Of a DNA stretch of 64,000 bases, positions 1 to 12,150 are shown one piece after another. Positions within the stretch are counted from its first letter, which is position 1, and each line of letters opens with the position of its first letter. A program made the translations under genes and the position numbers. The notes under the pieces are model-generated. The model saw only the letters and a program-made list of their open reading frames with translations. It did not search any database and was not told the DNA's origin. Origin of the DNA: Channallabes apus (taxonomy: Eukaryota; Chordata; Actinopteri; Siluriformes; Clariidae); NCBI GenBank assembly GCA_030522415.1, contig CM060118.1, positions 18,964,151 through 19,028,150 on the forward strand, in the 5' to 3' direction.

Positions 1-1689
1 GCTGTTTCCCATTCATTTATATATATATAAAAAAAGAACAGATAGAAATCTGAGCTCTTGCTAAACATGAGTCAGAAAATCTGGATTTAAATAAGACAAT
101 TTTTTTTGTTGGTGATGAATACGTGTTTTCACCCGTATACAACTGAAGAGCGCAAACAAACACTTTGAAAAGAAAGTAATTAACAACGGTGGTGTAATGG
201 TTGAGTAACTTTATCAGCTGCCAAATTACAACAATGAAAACATACATGAAATATCCTATAAATATGAAGGCACTCATTCAAGGTCACTGTTCTAACATAT
301 GCAGGCAACACTATTACCTAGAAATGGTAGACAGCCATTAAAAGAAGTTGTCATATCTTTCTCCAGAAACAGCACTAAAACAAACCTCTCCTCTTTTACT
401 TCTAAGATGTGTTGGGCATGGTTTTTACATTTGACCTGGAGTTACAGGCTTTGTCTGCACACGATGAAAAGTCATCCAAATACTAGGAATTTGTCTTAAA
501 AGTGAACTATACATCACAGACAGCTTTCTTGGATCTCGAGAACACAACTGCATTGTAAAACAGGCAGACGGCTGGAGGAAAAAAAAAAAAAAAGGCAAAA
601 AAAAAAAAAATTAACAAAACACTGAAACCGTGTGTGTGGGTGTAAGAGGTGTGTGCGAATGTATGAATGAATTTCAAAAGATATCAGATTTATTGTGGGT
701 GCAAGCATTTTTTTTCCAGGTTTACTTTAAATATATGATCAGTGACATCAGATGCTATGCCATGTCGTGTACCTGGATTTACAGTGAATGGAGTCACCAG
801 CTACATCCAGAGAGGGACAAAGGGACAGCTGTATTTTTCAGTTCTCTATAATGATGGCCATGAATAGCTGCTAGTAATCCCATAACAGAGACAACCTCTT
901 GTAGTGTTGCCACTATAATCAAGGGGACAAAGGTTCTAACTGCACTATTAGCAGCTGAAAATGAGTAAAAAAACAAATAAATAAAAAATAGCAAAGAGGA
1001 CAGCAAAGAGACTACCTGACAGACAGCTTGTTTTTTTCCTCCCTAACTAAGTTAAAATCTTTTCATTTCCCCAAGAACAATTTTTCCCTTAGTGTTTCTA
1101 GTGAAGCTAATATGAATGCGGTGAAGATGATATGTCACATTTACACTTAGAGATCATGATGATGTGGCACCTCTTACTCTCTGTATTGGATTCATTACGA
1201 TTCATCTTCTCAAAGCTTTATGCACTTTCTGGTGGACGTGGACCATCCTACTGTACATGGATACCCTGAAAACTGCACTTCACAAAAACTGTTTATATCC
1301 AAGCCTTGCACATTCTTTACTGGATTATTTCCTTGCATCATGAAGAACCGCTACTGTAATCATAAAGACTCACTCTCTTATTAACAACGCTCATACTGAA
1401 CATCCTTTCAACACACTAAGTACTGTTTGACTCTACAGTACACATCTGCAAAATAGTAATGATTTATAAGCCTACTATCTGGTGTTGCCCAGAGGATGAT
1501 GGGTTCCTTTTAGAGTCTGCTTTCTCTCATGTCATCTCAGGGAGCTTTTCTTCGTCACTGATGTGTCAATTAGGAATCTAATGCTACATCCAGATTTCTA
1601 TAAAGCAGTGTGACTTCTACATCATACAGTACAATGTGCATCAAATCAGAACACAGATGAGAACATTTTGTGTGATCAAGGCAATTCAT
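1..1689. other. Downstream flank of adk, no gene seen
   Basis: This is AT-rich sequence with A-runs near 579-611 and no recognisable exon, RNA gene or full transposon. It may contain the distal 3' UTR if the AATAAA at 694-689 (minus strand) is used. Open frames of 60-85 codons here have no family resemblance. Confidence 0.4.
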
Positions 1690-2245
1690 TTTAATTTTCA
1701 GTCGTAGAGACCATATATGCACACATACATGCATATTCAATTTTCATTATTACAAAATTAAAAGTGAGCACAAAATACTTTGAGACTGGCCTTTAAAAAA
1801 CCCTTGACCCGAAATAACACTCTTTCTTTCTTGACTGTTAAAAACAAGAAGATAAGGCTGTGCTTCTGTTGAAGGTGTTTTAAAAAGAAAGAAAAACCTA
1901 CACAGTTCTGATCGAGACAAAGTGGTCATTATCACTGCACACGACTTGTGCACTTGTGTGTGTGTGTGTTGTTGAAGAACAGGGAACAGAAATAAAAAAA
2001 AGAAATGGTAAAAACAATTTGTCTATTTATAGAAGTGGTCTGTTGGTTCTGTTGTAAACATTGGATTGTTATTAAGTAAAAGGTCTGCATGATTACATCA
2101 TGGCTGCTGTGAGGCAGAGGCACAGAAGTCGGAATTGGAGAAATGAAAGAGAGAACACAGGAACAAAGGAACAGGAACAGTCAATTAAACACTGAGAGGA
2201 AGGCATCAGTCCCATAACACTGGGGTGGCAAAGTTCACTCGTCTC
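1690..2245 (-). other. adk: Probable adk 3' UTR
   Basis: This sequence follows the adk stop codon in transcript direction. It has no coding signal. A candidate polyadenylation hexamer ATTAAA lies at 1695-1690, about 550 nt after the stop, and a canonical AATAAA lies at 694-689, which would give a UTR of about 1.55 kb. The proximal end is chosen only because of typical length. Transcript data would decide. Confidence 0.4.
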
Positions 2246-2461
<216 letters not shown>

Positions 2462-2506
2462 CTACAAGTGGGTGGACAACATTAAACTTAATTACACATA
2501 CATCTT

Positions 2507-2509
<3 letters not shown>

Positions 2510-2579
<70 letters not shown>
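2510..2579. repeat. (CA)35 microsatellite
   Basis: About 70 bp of uninterrupted CA, which is UG in adk pre-mRNA, about 140 bases upstream of the last acceptor. Confidence 0.95.
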
Positions 2580-2581
<2 letters not shown>

Positions 2582-3129
2582 ACAATAATGCAACTAACCT
2601 GATATTGTGCATAGAAATGTGACATGTACATATACACAAACATATACAACCCGGTGCAAGAACATCCAGGCAAGCATGTGGTCTGATATTGACCTTTTTA
2701 ACCACATGTACTTTCGTGTGTGAAGATTAAATAAATCAGGCTTAGCAGGGGGAAGAAAGGTGCTGGAAGAGGCGCTCTCAGTGATGTACAGGAGTGAACT
2801 CCTGCAGCAGCCCTCAGGCTCCGAGCCCTCCCACCTAGATCTCTGCACTCTGTAACACCACCAAGGCGCGTTGAAAAACAGCTTTCAAATTCATTTTCCA
2901 GCATGGTGGAGTGATGGCCTCCAACCTCTTTTTGGTATGGATAAACGAGTTAGGAGAGAAATCAATATGACGTTTGTGTAAACAAGCTCTTAGTTCTGTC
3001 AGTGTCAGAATTGCACCAAATGAGCTACAGAGAAGAAAGAGAGACCATAAAAGCTTTCTGTTTAATTATATAGAACTACATGGGCAATACTGGTTTTGAT
3101 GGATCACTGGTTTGATTTTGAGCTAGCTG

Positions 3130-3658
3130 GGTGGGTGGGAAGATTAATTGGTTTATGGGAGTGTGTCTGGCCAGAAGGGTGGATTGATGGGTGGAATGTT
3201 AGTTACGTGGGTGGATGAATGAATATGTAGATGGATGGATGGATGACTGGGTGGGAGTGTCTGGATGGATGGCTTTGGGTGGCTAGACAGACTGCGTGGT
3301 TGAGTTGGCGGATGGACAGGTGTATAGATAGGTTGATAGAGGGGTGGACGGGGTAGACAGGTGGGTGGACAGTCGAATGGACAAGTGGATGGATAGGTGG
3401 GTTGTTTGGCTAGATGGTTGGATGGGTGGTCATTTAGCTTGGCTGGATGGATGGAGAGATGGATGGGTAGCTGGACACATGGCTTTGGGTGGCTGGCTGA
3501 ATGAATGGATGGTTTGGTGAGTGTGTAGTGTACGGATGGAGGGATGAATGAAGGGATGGGTTGTTTGGTTGGATGGGTGGGTTGATGCAGGATTGGTGGC
3601 TAAATAGATAAACAGGCTGATCATTGGGTAGATAGAAGGGCAGGTGGCTGGATTAATG
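3130..3658. repeat. Degenerate GGAT/GGGT tetranucleotide array
   Basis: About 530 bp built from variants of GGAT, GGGT and GGTT (for example runs of ggatggatggatgg at 3233-3243), strongly diverged and purine-rich on the plus strand. It reads as a decayed tetranucleotide satellite. The minus-strand open frame (rich in His, Pro, Ser and Thr) is the repeat translated. Confidence 0.85.
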
Positions 3659-4407
3659 GAGTCGTCCACAGTAAATGAATAAAGCTCTAAAGGTGCTGTA
3701 GATTTCCAGTGAGTAGTACTTCTGGCTTTGCTTGACGACTAAACCGAGTGTGATGGGTGTCTCCAGAGCATAGCTCAGGTGTAAACATGCACGGGCTGTT
3801 TGAAGTCTGAACAGTACACGGTTATTAAGTAAAGCCCACAATGAGTTGAGAAGCTCTATTAGTCCTCCTTGAAAGAAAATCCCTTTTATCCCATAAACAA
3901 AGCAGTCTACTGTAGTCGTACTGTATTCTGTACATACAGTGGAATCAAAGAATTACAGAACTGCCATTACAGTAAAACCAACCTATAAATGAAAGACTTG
4001 GAACATAAAACACTTGAATTATCTATTAAGCATAATCAACACATTTCTTTTGAAACAGAAACTACTTTCTTGACGAAACTGTCAACTGACTAGTCTGTTA
4101 AGAACATTACTTATACAGCTTTCAGTGATAACAGATTAAATGTGTGCTTTTACCCGAGTGAAAAAAGACTAACTAGTATATTAGGCCCTGCAGTAAACTT
4201 TGTATAATACCCCAAAAAAGGACAATTTTTTTTTTTTTTTTTTACTAAATGAAGATTTTAGATAACAATCCACTACTTTTTTTACTGTGTGAAAAAGTAT
4301 CCAAGATTGCTAGCGAGCTATCTAACATTAATAGAAACTTAAATAATGGAAAACTGGGCAAGATTAAACAGGCTGAACAATTTACATTTGTTTTTACGGC
4401 ATCTTAC

Positions 4408-4494
4408 CTCCTACAAATGCATCTCCAGCTCCATTGGTGTCCACAATATCTTTCTGGTCAATCTCTAAAACAGGAAACGTTTCCACTTTTTCGC
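4408..4494 (-). CDS. adk: adk catalytic exon (DTNGAGDAFVGG)
   Basis: This 87-bp exon encodes EKVETFPVLEIDQKDIV followed by DTNGAGDAFVGG. The second motif is the pfkB family signature: GAGD forms the anion hole and its Asp is the catalytic base that deprotonates the adenosine 5'-hydroxyl. Counting from the gap-free alignment, this Asp corresponds to Asp300 of the short human isoform. The catalytic residues are intact. The acceptor is gctcacag and the donor is gtaaga, and the exon is phase 1 at both ends. A plus-strand open frame crossing it has no meaning. Confidence 0.96.
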
Positions 4495-4547
4495 CTGTGA
4501 GCAATACAGTTTCAGGTTAGGTAGTCATTTACACACATGCACACAAT

Positions 4548-5540
4548 AAACTCTCTCATTACAATGGCACCCGAAAGTGGGTGGGATACATTAGGCAAAA
4601 GTAAATATTTTGTCAGTAAAGTGGATTTGCTGGTGGTAGAAATGAGCAAGTGTGAAAATTAGACTCCATTGGCTAGATGACTGGCCACTCCAAAACAGCA
4701 GCACTTAGGGGGTGTTCCCAGTCTGCAGTGATCAGAAACTACCAAAAATGGTCCAAGGAAGCAAAATTGGTTAACTGGTGACAGGGTCATGGGTGGAGCA
4801 CATGGGGGAGTGTCCCATGGTCCATGTATTCTGATCCAACAGAAGAGCTACTGTAGCTCAAATTGCTGAAAAATCATTAATGCTGGTGCTAATAGAGGTG
4901 TGTCTGAATGTAGTGCATTGCAGTTTGTTGTGTATTGGGGTGTGTAGCCGCAGACCGGTCAAAGTGTCCATGCTGACTCGTGTCCACCACCCACAATGGG
5001 CATGTGAGCATCATTACTAGACCACAGAGCAATGGAAGAAGGTGGCCTGGTCTAATGAATCACGTTTTCTTTGGGCTGGGTGCGTGTGCGGCGCTTGCAA
5101 GGGAAAGAGATGGCAGCAGGATGCACAATGAAAAGAAAGCAGCAGTGAAAAAGCACTGTGTCCTCCTATTCATATGGATGTTACTTTGACATGGACCATC
5201 AACCTAAACACTGTTTCTGACCAAGTAAACCCATTCATTGAAACTGTTTTTTTCCCTGAGGGCAGTGGCCTCTTTTAGCAGGATAATTGGTGGAACACAA
5301 CAATGAGTCTGAGGTGTTGACTTGGCCTTTAAAGATCTCAATTCAGCCGAGAATCTGTGAGATGTACTGTAAAAACAAGTCTGGACCATGGAGGCCAACC
5401 TCACAACTTATAGGATCTGCTACTGACAGCTTGGTGCCAGATACCACAGCAGCCCTTCAGAGGTCTAGTGGAGTACATTCCTCAATATGTCAGGACTGTT
5501 TCTGTTTTAGTGGTCATAATGTTACGGATGATCGGTATAT
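4548..5540 (+). mobile_element. Decayed Tc1-like element, family B, copy 1 (left end missing)
   Basis: This is a degraded plus-strand copy of a common fish Tc1-like transposon. Recognisable pieces are the region after the left terminal repeat (acaatggcacccg, 4561 on), a segment matching the catalytic part (caatggaagaaggtggcctgg, 5031-5050, followed by an SNES reading where a working copy has SDES), gttactttgacatggacc near 5180, and the right terminal end (cataatgttacggatgatcg, about 5514). Stops and deletions are frequent, and the first catalytic Asp codon has mutated to Asn. It is not functional. Family assignment rests on my knowledge of the element; boundaries are approximate. Confidence 0.7.
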
Positions 5541-5747
5541 ATGGTGATATAATACAGATATCATGATAAACTGTCACAATTGGGAACAATTCACAAGATA
5601 TTGTAGTTAATATGCTAATAGTAGGGCTTTGACAGGATGAACGGAATGAAAGCCTTTTATTTGATGCTCTCAAAATTCCAACACATTATTGTTTCTATTG
5701 TAACAGGTCATAAACAGAGACCCGTACTGTGGAAGTGGAAAAAACTA

Positions 5748-7329
5748 CAAACCGGATTCCAAAAAAGTTGGGACACTAAACAAATTGTGAATAAAAACTG
5801 AATGCAATGATGTGGAAATGGCAAATGTCAATATTTTATTCAGAATAGAACATAAATCACGGAACAAAAGTTTAAACTGAGAAAATGTATAATTTTAAGG
5901 GAAAAATATGGTGAATCAAAATGTCATGGTGTCAACAAATCCCAAAAAAGTTGGGACAAGGCCATTTTCACCACTGTGTGGCATCTCCCCTTCTTCTTAC
6001 AACACTCAACAGACGTCTGGGGACCGAGGAGACCAGTTTCTCAAGTTTAGAAATAGGAATGCTCTCCCATTCTTGTCTAATACAGGCCTCTAACTGTTCA
6101 ATCGTCTTGGGCCTTCTTTGTCGCACCTTCCTCTTTATGATGCACCAAATGTTCTCTATAGGGGAAAGATCTGGACTGCAGACTGGCCATTTCAGTACCC
6201 GGATCCTTCTCCTACGCAGCCATGATGTTGTGATTGATGCAGAATGTGGTCTGGCATTATCTTGTTGAAAAATGCAGGGTCTTCCCTGAAAGAGATGACT
6301 AGATGTTGTTCTAGAACCTGAATATATTTTTCTGCATTGATGGAGCCTTTCCAGACATGCAAGCTGCCCATGCCACACGCACTCATGCAACCCCATACCA
6401 TCAGAGATGCAGGCTTCTGAACTGAGCGTTGATAACAACTTGGGTTGTCCTTGTCCTCTTTGGTCCGGATGACATGGCGTCCCACATTTCCAACAAGAAC
6501 TTCGAATCGTGACTCGTCTGACCACAGAACAGTCTTCCATTTTGCCACACTCCATTTTAAATGATCCCTGGCCCAATGAAAACGCCTTGTGCTTGTGGAT
6601 CTTGCTTAGAAATGGCTTCTTCTTTGCACTGTAGAGTTTCAGCTGGCAACGGTGGATGGCACGGTGGATTGTGTTCACTGACGATGGTTTCTGGAAGTAT
6701 TCCTGAGCCCATTCTGTGATTTCCTTTACAGTAGCATTCCTGTTTGTGGTGCAGTGTCGTTTAAGGGCCCGGAGATCACGGGCATCCAGTATGGTTTTAC
6801 GCCCTTGACCCTTACGCACAGAGATTGTTCCAGATTCACTGAATCTTCGGATGATATTATGCACAGTTGATGATGATAACTGCAAAGTCTTTGCAATTTT
6901 TCGCTGGGTAACACCTTTCTGATATTGCTCCACTATCTTTCTGCGCAACATTGTGGGAATTGGTGATCCTCTACCCATCTTGGCTTCTGAGAGACACTGC
7001 CACTCTGAGAAGCTCTTTTTATACCCAATCATGTTGCCAATTAACCTAATTACTGTTAATTGGTCTTCCAGCTCTTCGTTATGCTCAAATTTACTTTTTC
7101 CAGCCTCTTATTGCTACTTGTCCTAACTTTTTTGGGATTTGTTGACACCGTGAAATTTGGAATCAACATATTTTTCCTTTAAAATTATACATTTTCTCGG
7201 ATTAAACTTTTGATCCGTCATCTATGTTCTATTCTGAATAAAATATTGACATTTGCCATCTCCACATCATTGCATTCAGTTTTTATTCACAATTTGTTTA
7301 GTGTCCCAACTCTTTTGTAATCCGGTTTG
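5748..7329 (-). mobile_element. Full-length Tc1-like transposon (1582 bp) with TA target duplication
   Basis: Both ends start caaaccgga and are flanked by TA (5746-5747 and 7330-7331), the duplicated target dinucleotide of Tc1/mariner elements. Terminal inverted repeats are long, about 200 bp, and each carries an outer and an inner copy of a ccaaaaaagttgggaca-like motif (left: about 5759 and 5942; right: about 7120 and 7305). This is the IR/DR arrangement of fish Tc1 elements such as Sleeping Beauty relatives. A transposase gene lies on the minus strand. Little divergence between the repeats suggests a fairly young copy. Confidence 0.93.
5968..6978 (-). pseudogene. Tc1-like transposase (DD34E), broken by two frameshifts
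   Basis: Cut-and-paste transposase. The ATG at 6978 starts MGRGSPIPTMLRRKIVEQY, a paired-like helix-turn-helix (residues about 1-50). A second HTH follows a GRKT AT-hook-like basic segment. Near 6584 the frame shifts: the piece LWSDESRFEVL with the first catalytic Asp lies in another frame (open 6548-6192). Near 6300 the original frame resumes with QQDNARPHSA (second Asp) and DLSPIENIW. The spacing from this Asp to the Glu is 34 residues, the DD34E signature of Tc1. All catalytic residues survive, but the two compensating shifts make the copy inactive. An upstream Met at 7032 exists, but MGRGSP is the family-like start. Confidence 0.88.
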
Positions 7330-7339
7330 TATTTACATA

Positions 7340-7841
7340 TACACTGATCAGCCATAACATTAACACCACTGCCAGTGAAATGAAAAACATTGTCAATTAC
7401 AGTACATCCCAATAAACTGGTGACAAGATCAAGGGCAACCAAAGCTCACCCAGGGACTAAAGAACAGCCCATCCATTCTGATCCCACAGAAAGCATAAAC
7501 TTCCATGATAGAAAAACAGCAGAACACCCAGGGCACCACAGTCTGCTGCACACTCACTATTCAAAGAACACAAGATCGTCAACATGGGTTCCAAACTCCC
7601 TAGATCCAAATCTGATCTACACCCATGGGATGCGCTGGACAAACAAGCCACAGAGACCCCCATCCCACGACCCATAGCACCCAAAAGATTTGCTGCCAAC
7701 ATCCTGGTGCAAGATACTGCCCTAAAGGCCCTGTGGAGCCACAACCCAAGAGGCCAGAGCCACTCCGGTGGCACAAGGGGAACCCAAAACCTGGGTGGTT
7801 TCAATGTTAATGGTTTTAATGTTATCACAGATGAGCGTATA
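7340..7841 (+). mobile_element. Internally deleted Tc1-like element, family B, copy 2
   Basis: About 500 bp with both family-B ends: the left end reads ctgatcagccataacattaa (about 7344) and the right end reads gttttaatgttatcacag (about 7813), the inverted counterpart. Interior pieces such as gctggacaaacaa (7635) and a region ending at accctgggtgg-like sequence derive from the 3' part of the transposase, but much is missing or rearranged. Open frames on both strands are remnants. It begins only about 10 bp beyond the end of the full-length Tc1 copy. Confidence 0.65.
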
Positions 7842-9131
7842 CATGCATATAATCGGTGTCAGTGATTTGCAACGGTTAGTAACTTTTCCTACAGAGGAAT
7901 TTGCACTTTACAGTTCCATGCAAATATGACAAGCAGCGTGTTTTTGTATTAACCTCAATAAAAAGAAGTTCAGTAAAAAGAGAGGCTGGCAAAGAAAAAA
8001 TTATTTATAGCTGCTATATCACAAGTGATGACCGGAAGCAACATGTTTTGTTGACATTGCATAACAGTACATGTAACAATAAATGGTTAAAAGTGCCCTT
8101 TATTTACACATTAAGATTTGTAACTATTGGCCAACTGCTGTCGCATAAGGGGAGAAACACACTCTGAGTTATGTTGTTATAGGAAAAAAAAAGTAATCCA
8201 CTTCAGGGTGGTAATGGCCTATACCACACAACAATGTCACACCACCTCAGCATGGATTATTTTCCTCTAATAACACTGCCCGTCGTGTGTTATGCCTAAC
8301 AAATTACCCAGCCCAGTAGCTCATAATGTGTTTAATGCATTGTAAATAACTCCTTAGTCATTTATAGCAATCCGCATACTGGCAGGATGAATGTAACCAG
8401 ACCTCGTCAGTCAGTTGGTAGCATTAGTTCTGAGATTAATTTACACACAAAATACAGTGCGCATGCTAATAATCAGGGGCACAGCAGAGGCAAAGACAAG
8501 CTTGAGCTCCAGAGCTAATGAGAAATCTGTGGGGACAGTCTGAATGACAGACAATAAGAAACAGAGGAACGGGCCATTTGCATGAGCCAGAGCCTTTAAA
8601 CCAAGCAGAGGCAATAGTTTCATTTGGCAATGCACAAAGCAGAGCGCTTGTAAGCTTAAAATAACATTTAGCACAATCCTTCGTAGCTCCACATACAGTT
8701 TTAATGATCTTCCAGGTGCTCTGATTCAGACTAAAACCAGTGTGTCTGCAGTTTTTATTACTTCCCCTCTATAGACTTCTTCTGTTCCCTCTCAGTGGCT
8801 CTTCGCACTCATCCACGGGTCTGAACCACTGCTGTTTTATTTATGGCATTATCAGCCATTAGAGTGAAATGAGCCTCACTGAGTCAGAGGATATTGCTGT
8901 AACTTTGAGGGCTTTGCAGTAAGAGAACACTTTAGCGAGCCTAATCTTTGATGCTGCCTGCCATTTTTGAGTACATTCTGAGAACACCATTTACCGGCGA
9001 GGCTGGAAGCCAGCACCAAGCGATGTGACTGATTTACCTTCGCAAATGTGGCTGTTTACAGAACTGTATACTCATATACTCAAACTCCAAATTTGAGCTC
9101 CCTGGCAAACTGACATGAATAATAATAAAAC

Positions 9132-9134
<3 letters not shown>

Positions 9135-9196
<62 letters not shown>
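9135..9196. repeat. Compound (AT)n(AG)n microsatellite
   Basis: About 38 bp of AT followed directly by 24 bp of AG. Simple repeat within an adk intron. Confidence 0.95.
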
Positions 9197-11888
9197 CACA
9201 GAAAACAAAATGAGCCAGTGTAAGTTTAAGCTGATAAAAATCGTGGTATTTTTTTCAACAGTGCAACACTGAGCTTTAACTATAACTCCTAATTGTTTGT
9301 AGTACGAGTCAAAGACCACCCCCCTGTGGAAAAATGTACCGCAAACCTTGCAAACAAACAGCAAAGGGAGGACAAGGCTTTAAAACATGATGCAATGACA
9401 GGCATTCAAGATACGTCTGCTCTGCGTGCGTGAGCAGTTTTTCCCTAAACGAGGCAGCCGATTGTGTCTTTGATAATTAATTACACAAAAAAGCAGATCC
9501 TTTTAGAATCAGCTAATTAGCAGCAAAACGACTTCGCCTAATTAATGCAGGCGATGAAGCATGCTCACCCGCCTTCCTCCTGAAATGATTAACTAAAGGA
9601 TCTTACATGTGAATTAAGTTCGATGTAACTCATGATCCGTCTGTAATTTTGCAATTAAAGCTTAAAATAATTGTGGCATAGGTAAAATAGGTAAGGCCCC
9701 TCCAATTAAAACGGCAAGCCGTAGAGAGCAGTTTGACTCCGTGGTGTTATTCCGCGGTCGGGCCTTAAGGAAGCGCGTGTGTGTGACCAGACAGTGAGTG
9801 TATGCTACGAGAAACTGTATGCGGTTCTTTCCCCCTTTACTTGATCTGACCTGATTCTACTTCCTTCTATGACTCGAAAACAAGTAGGTTGAAAAAAAAC
9901 AAAGATAGAAAGAAAAAAAAAAAGGGCCACCACGCAGACTAGTAACATACAGAGGATTACAGAGTAACAAACCTTTGAAGACGCTGTGCATGCTGTTTTT
10001 TTTCTCAACAAGTTGATGCATTTGTTTCTAGTAATTTAATATTTCAGGAGGGGAAAAAAAAAGGTGACACTGACAGCAGAACAACTGATCATCTTAAGCC
10101 ACTTTGTATATACACACACTCAGACACTCCTTAATATTATTAATATGTAATTAATGAGACAGTAATGCTACACCCAAATCTAACTCTTAATTTAACTCTA
10201 ACTGTAGGGAAAGGGGAAAAAAAGATCAAACCAGCAAACAAAGACGTCCAAAATGTCAAACAAGGTCAAAACAGTCAGATGTTCCTAACCTGGTGGGAAT
10301 ATTCGGTCCCCAGTAAGACATAAAAACATGCCCACACTAACACAAGAGGCATGTTGGAACATGCCCTGTGGAGGTGACTCATCAGGAATAAGCATGATTC
10401 TAAGAACCAAAACATTACAACACACCAGCTAACAGCTAACACCCACAGCAGTCGGCATTCACAATAAAAACAGATTAGACTCACAACTCTTGCACAACCT
10501 AGCAGTACCTTTACAAGTCAAAACCATGCTGATTTCATGAAAGCAATTGCCAAATGCAAAGACATCTTTTAAAAAAAAAAAAAAAAAAAAAGAGAAAAAG
10601 AGAGCGAAAGAGAAAGAAAAAAAAAAAACAGACACACAATAAAAGCTCAGTAACTAAGGAGGCATCTGAAGTTAATTTGGGGTGCACTGTGAAGCCTGTA
10701 AGCTATAGGGGGAATGAGCTACACGCATTGCCCCTCTTCCATCTTGGTAAACAAGGCTGAACTTGCACATGTGCACGTCCCCCCCCGCATTGATGTTTAA
10801 TGGTGCATGGCGCTCTAGGTGGTTCCCATAACCTCACTTTGTCTTCTACAAGCTGCACCAATTGATATGATAATGGGAGGAGGACATGAGAAACTAGAGG
10901 GGCTGAGCTGAAGGACATGCCGCACTCTCTCCGTGGCGTCCATCCACTTGGGTGCCAAATGGTGTCCAGAAGCCTTTCTCCGCTCTCAATGGAGACAATG
11001 GCAAGAGTTTCAGCCAATGGAGGCAAGAAGCAGATGCTTTGAAAAAAAAAAAAAAAACCCTACCCCCTTTCCCTAAATCTAGGCCACTAATTGGTCCAAG
11101 AGGATGTGTTTAAACCAGTTCCGCATGTTCAGTCAATAGATATATGAGTAGAAAAATAATATAGGATACTTAATACCTTGGCCTGTGTATGGCAAACTGT
11201 CTTTAGAGATACATCAGTATTTTAATCCAAGTCCTAGTTTGTTATAAATGTGCAAAACAATATGCCAGTTGTGGCCTAAAGGGGATATAGAGTTCACCAC
11301 AGGGAAATAAAATGATTATATTGTGAAGATGAATCACTTCTGAACTGTGGGTCTACACAAGTCGTGGCTCAATGTGAATGAGAGCAATTTATTCAAGCAC
11401 GCGAAAGATAGAGCAAAACTAGGCCAAATACAAACAGAGAGGAGAATTCAGGGAAGGGGGAAAAAAAACAGTGCTGTAAACACCCCAGTGCCTCACACTG
11501 CTCCGATTTTCCTCTAACCACCAGTGATGGACATCCTCCTTCATTTCATCTGGCTGGAGGCTACACATCGCATCTTTATTCAAAACAGATTATTGAACTT
11601 GGCCATAAGCATGCTGCTTTGGTTAGCCTGGGAGAGTTCCAGGACCAATTTCATGTTAATGTATAACACAAAAGAGGTCATTGCCAAGGCTCTTTAATAG
11701 GCATGGCAATTAAAACTTTGCTGCCAAAAGTTGTCTTTGTTGTTCCTGGCTTGTGGTGCGCCCTGTAAACATCGTCTTGTTCACAGGGAGTTCCACAGCT
11801 TTTGCGGTTTTGCCATTTCTTCTTTTTTTACAAGCCCAAGCAGAAAGTGAATTAAAAATGAAAAAAAAAAAAAAAACTTTTAATGACT

Positions 11889-12150
11889 AATCACTCTCAC
11901 TTATCTTCTATACTGCTGTATCCTGTATTCAGGGTCGTGGGGCCCTGGAGCCTATCCCAGGAGACTTAGGGCACGAGGTGGGGTACACCTTGGACAGGAT
12001 GCCAATCCATCGCAGGACACACAGACATACACACGCTAATTCACACACTACAGGCAATTTGAGAAAACCAATTAACCTAACCTACATGTCTCTGGACTGT
12101 GGGAGGAAACCAGAGTACCCAGAAGAAACCCACCAAGCACGGGCAGAACA
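11889..12150 (-). mobile_element. Teleost SINE, antisense copy
   Basis: Read on the minus strand this repeats the body and tail of the element at 30978-31274. It has a gtttcctcccacagtcc-like middle, a caggccaatccatc-like segment, then gggtcgtgg, a ctgtattcagg-like motif and a gaagataagtgagagtg tail. The tRNA-like head is truncated. These features are typical of the abundant teleost SINE whose centre reads like tggtttcctcc and whose 3' end has a gtgagtg tail. I am sure of the relation to 30978-31274, less sure of the family name. Confidence 0.75.

Noticed and set aside
3430..3669. 79-codon frame rich in His, Pro and Ser
   Set aside because: Translation of the degenerate GGAT array on the minus strand.
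7457..7828. 123-codon minus-strand frame
   Set aside because: Antisense of a decayed Tc1-like copy. It does not match a transposase in that frame.
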